Below, one piece after another: positions 6,130-10,080 of a stretch of DNA of 10,080 nt. Both the position numbers and the translations under genes were made by a program. Location of the stretch: the NCBI RefSeq assembly GCF_020742175.1, contig NZ_DYXM01000085.1:1-10080 (forward strand). Reading direction: 5' to 3'. The stretch's first letter is position 1, and each line of letters begins with the position of its first letter. The stretch is from Dietzia timorensis. Lineage in GTDB: Bacteria > Actinomycetota > Actinomycetes > Mycobacteriales > Mycobacteriaceae. A model generated the notes under the pieces. That model worked only from the letters and a program-made list of their open reading frames with translations, was not told where the DNA came from and did not search any database.

Positions 6130-7911
6130 ATGTCCACGTCCACCGGCAATCGACCCGTGCGCATCGGCAACTGTTCGGGCTTCTACGGAGACCGCCTCTC
6201 GGCAATGGAGGAGATGCTGCGAGGCGGCGACCTCGATGTCATCACCGGCGACTATCTCGCGGAACTCACGATGCTCATCCTCGGCAAGGACACTCTCCGT
6301 GACCCGGACCTCGGCTACGCGAAAACGTTCCTCCGCCAGCTCGACACCTGCCTGGCACTCGCGCTCGACAAGGGCGTACGCATCGTCGCCAACGCCGGCG
6401 GGCTCAACCCGCACGGACTTGCCGCCAAGGTCCGCGAGCTCGCCGCCGCCCAGGGGCTCGACGCTCCCGTCGCGGTCGTCGACGGCGACAACCTCATCGA
6501 GCGTAAGGACGAGCTCGGCGTGCCCGACGCGATGACCGCGAACGCCTACCTCGGCGGGTTCGGCATCGCACGCGCGCTCGAGGAAGGCGCCGCCGTCGTC
6601 ATCACGGGACGCGTCACCGACGCCTCGCTCACCGTCGGTCCGGCCGCCTGGTGGCACGGATGGGGCCCGGAGCGCCTCGACGAAATTGCCGGTGCGATGG
6701 CCGCCGGGCACGTTATCGAATGCGGGACGCAGGCCACCGGCGGCAATTACGCCTTTTTCGATGACGCCGAGGTAGGCGATCTCCTGTGGCCGGGATTTCC
6801 GCTGGCGGAGGTGGCGGAGAACGGCGATGCGGTGATTACCAAACACCCGGGAACCGGCGGAGCGGTGACTCTGGGAACCGTCTCGGCGCAGCTCCTCTAC
6901 GAGGTCGCCTCGCCGAGCTATTTCGGCCCCGACGCGACATTACGGCTTGACACCATCGCACTCTCCCAGGAAGCACCCGATCGGGTGCTCATCTCCGGTT
7001 GCCGTGCCGACCCGCCACCTAAGACGTACAAGGTCGCGACGACCACGGTCGGCGGGTGGCGGAACGAGATGACCTTCCTGCTCGTCGGCCTCGACATCGA
7101 GGCGAAGGCGGCGCTCGTCGAAAGACAGCTCCGCGCGCGGCTCGACCCCGCGCCCGAGCACCTTGAGTTCCGTCTCGCCCGCACCGACCATCCGGACGCC
7201 GACACCGAGGCGGCCGCCTCCGCTCAGCTCACCGTCGTCGCCCGTGACAACGACGCCGCGACTGTCGGCAAGCCCTTCTCGGCCGCGGCAGTCGAGCTCG
7301 CGCTCGCCAGCTATCCCGGCGCCACTCCCACAGCACCTCCCGGAAAAGGCGGACCCTTCGGCGTATACGAACCCAAATTCATCGACGTCGCCACCGTCGA
7401 GCACCGCCTCACACTGCCCGGAGGCGAACAGGTAGTCATCGACCCGTCCCCGCTCGCGGGCGAACCCCCGCGAGTAGACGAGTTGGCGATGGAGCCGACG
7501 AGCGGTGAAGCCGCGTCCGCGCCCGATGCGGGGGGCGACGGAGTGCGAGCCCCACTCGGCCGGGTCGCCGCCGCGCGTTCGGGGGACAAGGGCGGCGACG
7601 CCAACATCGGCGTGTGGGTGCGCAATGACGAGCAGTGGGACTGGCTGCGCACAGCGCTGACCACCCGGCTGCTGCGCGAGCTGCTGCCCGAGGCCCGCGA
7701 ACTCGATATCGAGCGTCACGAATTGCCGAACCTGCGGGCGCTCAACTTCGTCGTCCACGGCATCCTCGGACGAGGCGTCGCCGAGGGCTACCGCTTCGAT
7801 CCGCAGGCAAAGGGCCTCGCCGAATGGCTGCGCTCGCGCGTCGTCACCATTCCCGCGCACCTCCTGCCCGCCGGATACGACCCTCGTGAGGACGGGGTGG
7901 CCGCGCAATGA
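6130..7911 (+). CDS. AtuA family (DUF1446) acyclic terpene utilization protein, two-domain form
   Basis: This 593-residue protein carries both domains known from AtuA. Residues about 9-450 are the DUF1446 core, with conserved-looking IGNCSGFYGD (12-21), VITGDYLAELTM (37-48), RIVANAGGLNPHGL (84-97), VVITGRVTDASLTVGP (156-171), HVIECGTQATGGNYAFF (194-210), ITKHPGTGGAVTLGTVSAQLLYEV (236-259) and VGGWRNEM. An Ala/Pro/Gly-rich linker (about 455-474) leads to the AtuA-like C-terminal domain (475-578) with ARSGDKGGDANIGVW. In Pseudomonas, atuA belongs to the citronellol/geraniol catabolic cluster, but its reaction is unestablished to my knowledge. The gene is 2 bases after the TIGR03084-type gene and overlaps the next dehydrogenase by ATGA, so it is in an operon with acyl-CoA dehydrogenation and carboxylation. 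No signal peptide or membrane segment is seen; it is presumably cytosolic. Confidence 0.92.
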   Translation: MSTSTGNRPVRIGNCSGFYGDRLSAMEEMLRGGDLDVITGDYLAELTMLILGKDTLRDPDLGYAKTFLRQLDTCLALALDKGVRIVANAGGLNPHGLAAKVRELAAAQGLDAPVAVVDGDNLIERKDELGVPDAMTANAYLGGFGIARALEEGAAVVITGRVTDASLTVGPAAWWHGWGPERLDEIAGAMAAGHVIECGTQATGGNYAFFDDAEVGDLLWPGFPLAEVAENGDAVITKHPGTGGAVTLGTVSAQLLYEVASPSYFGPDATLRLDTIALSQEAPDRVLISGCRADPPPKTYKVATTTVGGWRNEMTFLLVGLDIEAKAALVERQLRARLDPAPEHLEFRLARTDHPDADTEAAASAQLTVVARDNDAATVGKPFSAAAVELALASYPGATPTAPPGKGGPFGVYEPKFIDVATVEHRLTLPGGEQVVIDPSPLAGEPPRVDELAMEPTSGEAASAPDAGGDGVRAPLGRVAAARSGDKGGDANIGVWVRNDEQWDWLRTALTTRLLRELLPEARELDIERHELPNLRALNFVVHGILGRGVAEGYRFDPQAKGLAEWLRSRVVTIPAHLLPAGYDPREDGVAAQ

Positions 7912-9071
7912 CGACCGCCGAATATTGGAACTCGGACCACGTCCGCGACCTTGCCGAGATGGTCACCGGTTTCGCGAAACGGGAGATCCTGCCGAACCAG
8001 GACGCGTGGGAGCACGACGGCAGTCTGCCGCGGGAACTGCACCGCAAGGCGGGCGCGCTCGGTCTGCTCGGCGCGAGTTTCCCGCAGGAGGTGGGCGGCG
8101 AAGGCGGGGATATGCGCGACTCCGTCGTCATCTGCGAGTCGTTGCACAACGCCGGAGTCTCCGGCGGGGTGTTCGCCTCCCTGTTTACCTGCGGCATCGC
8201 GCTGCCGCACATGGCGCAGGCGGGCTCGCCCGGGCACATCGAGCGCTGGGCGCGGCCCACTCTGGCGGGGGAGAAGATCGGCTCGCTGGCCATCACCGAG
8301 CCTGGCGGCGGGTCTGACGTCGGACACCTACGCACTCGGGCCGTCCGCGACGGCGACCACTTCGTCATCGACGGTGCGAAGACGTTCATCACGTCGGCGC
8401 CGCGTGCGGACTTCCTCGTCGTCGCGGCACGAACGGGCGGCGAGGAGCTGCGCGGCGCAGCCGGGCTCAGCCTCATCGTCGTCGAGCGCGACACCGCCGG
8501 GCTGCACGTGTCCGAACCGCTGGAGAAGATGGGCTGGCGGGCCTCGGACACCGGGGAAATCTCCTTCGACGGATGTAGGGTCCCGGCCGACAATCTCATC
8601 GGCGAGGTCAATTCCGGGTTCGCCCACATCGCCGGTGCATTCGTCACCGAACGCATCGCCCTCGCCGCGCAGGGGTACTCGCACGCCCAGCGCTGCCTCG
8701 ACATCACGCTCGACTGGGTGCGCACGCGTGAGACGTTCGGGGCCCCACTCATCACCCGCCCGCAAATCCAGGGCACCCTCGCCGAGATGCACCGCCGGAT
8801 CGAGGTCGCGCGGACCTACACCCGGCACGTCGCCGATCTCTATGTCGCCGGACACGACGCCATCGCCGAGGTGTGCCACGCGAAGAACACCGCCGTCGAA
8901 TGCGCCGAATGGGTGGCGAACAGCGCGCTTCAACTCCACGGGGGCCTCGGATTCATGGAAGACACCGAGGTCAACCGCCAGTACCGCGACGTCCGCCTGC
9001 TCGGCATCGGCGGCGGTACCACCGAAATCCTCACCACACTCGCAGCCCGCAGATTGGGGTTTGATCGATGA
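7908..9071 (+). CDS. Acyl-CoA dehydrogenase with IVD/LCAD-type catalytic base
   Basis: This 387-residue FAD enzyme should introduce an alpha,beta double bond into an acyl-CoA, probably beta-methyl-branched, and reduce ETF. LAITEPGGGSDV (127-138) and KTFITSAPRADF (158-169) are the FAD/substrate motifs; LQLHGGLGFMEDTEV (341-355) and RDVRLLGIGGGTTEIL (360-375) form the C-terminal FAD-contact region. The usual Glu of the EGT motif is replaced by Gly (GGGT, 368-371). Instead VTERIALA places Glu248 where isovaleryl-CoA dehydrogenase (Glu254) and long-chain acyl-CoA dehydrogenase (Glu261) carry their base, so activity is expected to be retained. It overlaps AtuA by ATGA, with GGGGTGG at 7894-7900 as ribosome binding site. 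Candidates are citronellyl-CoA (AtuD-like) or isovaleryl-CoA dehydrogenase; the AtuA neighbour favours a terpenoid-like or other branched substrate. Confidence 0.94.
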   Translation: MTTAEYWNSDHVRDLAEMVTGFAKREILPNQDAWEHDGSLPRELHRKAGALGLLGASFPQEVGGEGGDMRDSVVICESLHNAGVSGGVFASLFTCGIALPHMAQAGSPGHIERWARPTLAGEKIGSLAITEPGGGSDVGHLRTRAVRDGDHFVIDGAKTFITSAPRADFLVVAARTGGEELRGAAGLSLIVVERDTAGLHVSEPLEKMGWRASDTGEISFDGCRVPADNLIGEVNSGFAHIAGAFVTERIALAAQGYSHAQRCLDITLDWVRTRETFGAPLITRPQIQGTLAEMHRRIEVARTYTRHVADLYVAGHDAIAEVCHAKNTAVECAEWVANSALQLHGGLGFMEDTEVNRQYRDVRLLGIGGGTTEILTTLAARRLGFDR

Positions 9072-10080
9072 CTATCCTGAAATCGACCGTCGACACCGGT
9101 GCCGAAGAATTCCGCGCGGCCCGCGAGGTCATGCTCACCCGTTGGGACGAAATAGCCGCAGAACACGCCAAGGCACTCGAGGGAGGCGGCGAGGCGAAGC
9201 TCGCCAGGCACCGCAGTCGCGGAAAGCTCACCGCCCGCGAACGGATCGACTCGATTCTCGACGTCGGATCGCCCTTCCTCGAGGTCGGCGCGCTCGCAGG
9301 CTGGGGTTCGGATTTCCACGTCGGCGGTTCGGTGATCGCTGGCATCGGCACTGTCTCGGGCGTTGAATGCCTGCTCGTCGCCAACGATCCGACGATCCGC
9401 GGCGGCACCTCGAACCCGTGGACACTGCGCAAGACACTTCACTGCAACCACATCGCCGAGCGCAACAACCTGCCCGTGATCAGCCTCGTCGAATCCGGCG
9501 GCGCCGACCTGCAGACGCAGAAGGAGGTGTTCATCCCCGGCGGGCAGCTTTTCCGGGACCTCACCAGGCTGTCTAAGAAGGGGATACCCACGATCGCCGT
9601 GGTCTACGGCAACTCCACCGCGGGCGGCGCCTATATTCCCGGAATGAGTGACCACACGGTCCTCATCGACGGCCAGTCCAAGGTGTTCCTCGCAGGCCCA
9701 CCGTTGGTTAAGGCTGCCACCGGCGAGATCGCCGACGACGAAACGCTCGGCGGTGCCGGGCTCCACGCACGCGAATCCGGGCTAGGCGATTACCTCGCCG
9801 CCGACGAGCTCGACGCCGCCAGAATCGCCCGCGGCATCGTCCGCCGGATAGGCCACGCCAAGCAGGGCCCGGCGCCCAGACCGGACTTCGACGAGCCGCT
9901 CTACGACCCCGAGGAGCTGCTCGGCATCGTCGGCGAGGACCTCAAGGTGCCCGTCGACCCGCGCGACGTCATCGCCCGCGTCGTCGACGGCTCGGACTTC
10001 GATGAATTCAAACCGCTCTACGGCTCCTCACTAGTCACAGGGTGGGCCGAGATCCACGGCTATCCGGTCGGGATCCTCGC
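9068..10080 (+). CDS. Acyl-CoA carboxylase carboxyltransferase (beta) subunit, methylcrotonyl-/geranyl-CoA type (N-terminal part)
   Basis: The first 337 complete codons of a protein usually about 530 residues are present; the frame runs off the window. It transfers a carboxyl group from biotin on a partner alpha subunit to an acyl-CoA. Visible: the N-terminal HRSRGKLTARERIDSILD (48-65), GIGTVSGVECLLVANDPTIRGGT (92-114), LVESGGADLQTQKEVF (140-155), the oxyanion-forming VVYGNSTAGGAYIPGMSDHT (178-197) and VFLAGPPLVKAATGE (206-220), followed by DDETLGGAGLH (223-233). The AGGAYIPGMSD and GPPLVKAATGE forms match the methylcrotonyl-/geranyl-CoA carboxylase branch rather than propionyl-/acetyl-CoA carboxylases. 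The ATG overlaps the previous stop (ATGA, 9068-9071), with GGGG at 9056-9059 upstream. A biotin carboxylase alpha subunit and an enoyl-CoA hydratase are expected downstream. The start fits the family N terminus. Confidence 0.94.
   Translation, partial: MTILKSTVDTGAEEFRAAREVMLTRWDEIAAEHAKALEGGGEAKLARHRSRGKLTARERIDSILDVGSPFLEVGALAGWGSDFHVGGSVIAGIGTVSGVECLLVANDPTIRGGTSNPWTLRKTLHCNHIAERNNLPVISLVESGGADLQTQKEVFIPGGQLFRDLTRLSKKGIPTIAVVYGNSTAGGAYIPGMSDHTVLIDGQSKVFLAGPPLVKAATGEIADDETLGGAGLHARESGLGDYLAADELDAARIARGIVRRIGHAKQGPAPRPDFDEPLYDPEELLGIVGEDLKVPVDPRDVIARVVDGSDFDEFKPLYGSSLVTGWAEIHGYPVGIL

Noticed and set aside
7908..9071. Second acyl-CoA dehydrogenase as catalytically dead because Glu is missing from the EGT motif
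   Set aside because: Glu248 in TERIALA occupies the alternative base position known from IVD and LCAD, so loss of activity is not indicated.

Overview
The window is high-GC DNA with strongly G/C-ending codons, tightly packed genes and several ATGA-type stop/start overlaps. Together with the protein families present (mycothiol-type DinB/maleylpyruvate isomerase fold, AtuA/DUF1446, many acyl-CoA enzymes), this points to an actinomycete, most likely of the Mycobacteriales (Rhodococcus/Gordonia/Dietzia/Mycobacterium type). The genus cannot be fixed from the sequence. No RNA gene, mobile element, CRISPR array or phage gene was found.

Left block (1-3530, + strand): the distal valine pathway plus a regulator. 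The order is the C-terminal part of mmsA (methylmalonate-semialdehyde dehydrogenase, cut by the window edge), an isobutyryl-CoA dehydrogenase-like acyl-CoA dehydrogenase, mmsB (3-hydroxyisobutyrate dehydrogenase), and a GAF-like/LuxR-type regulator 15 bases further on. The enzymes cover isobutyryl-CoA oxidation, 3-hydroxyisobutyrate oxidation and semialdehyde conversion to propionyl-CoA. The hydratase and the hydroxyacyl-CoA hydrolase are not in view.

Middle (3527-5152, - strand): an AMP-forming acyl-CoA synthetase convergent with the regulator. The two stop codons overlap in a single CTAG.

Right block (5252-10080, + strand): a TIGR03084-type metal-binding protein, an AtuA/DUF1446 protein, a second acyl-CoA dehydrogenase with an IVD/LCAD-type catalytic base, and the start of a carboxyltransferase of the methylcrotonyl-/geranyl-CoA carboxylase type that runs off the window. 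All junctions are overlapping or 2 bases apart, so this is probably one transcript. The gene content resembles the citronellol/geraniol (atu) and leucine/isovalerate (liu) pathways: activate an acid, desaturate it, then carboxylate a beta-methyl group. The true substrate is unknown.

The ligase and the right block are divergent and share a 99-base intergenic region. It carries a near-perfect 18-bp palindrome (5216-5233) with the geometry of a TetR-type operator. This suggests that the ligase and the AtuA operon form one regulon controlled by a repressor not encoded here. This palindrome and the AtuA/TIGR03084/dehydrogenase/carboxylase cluster are the parts most worth following up.
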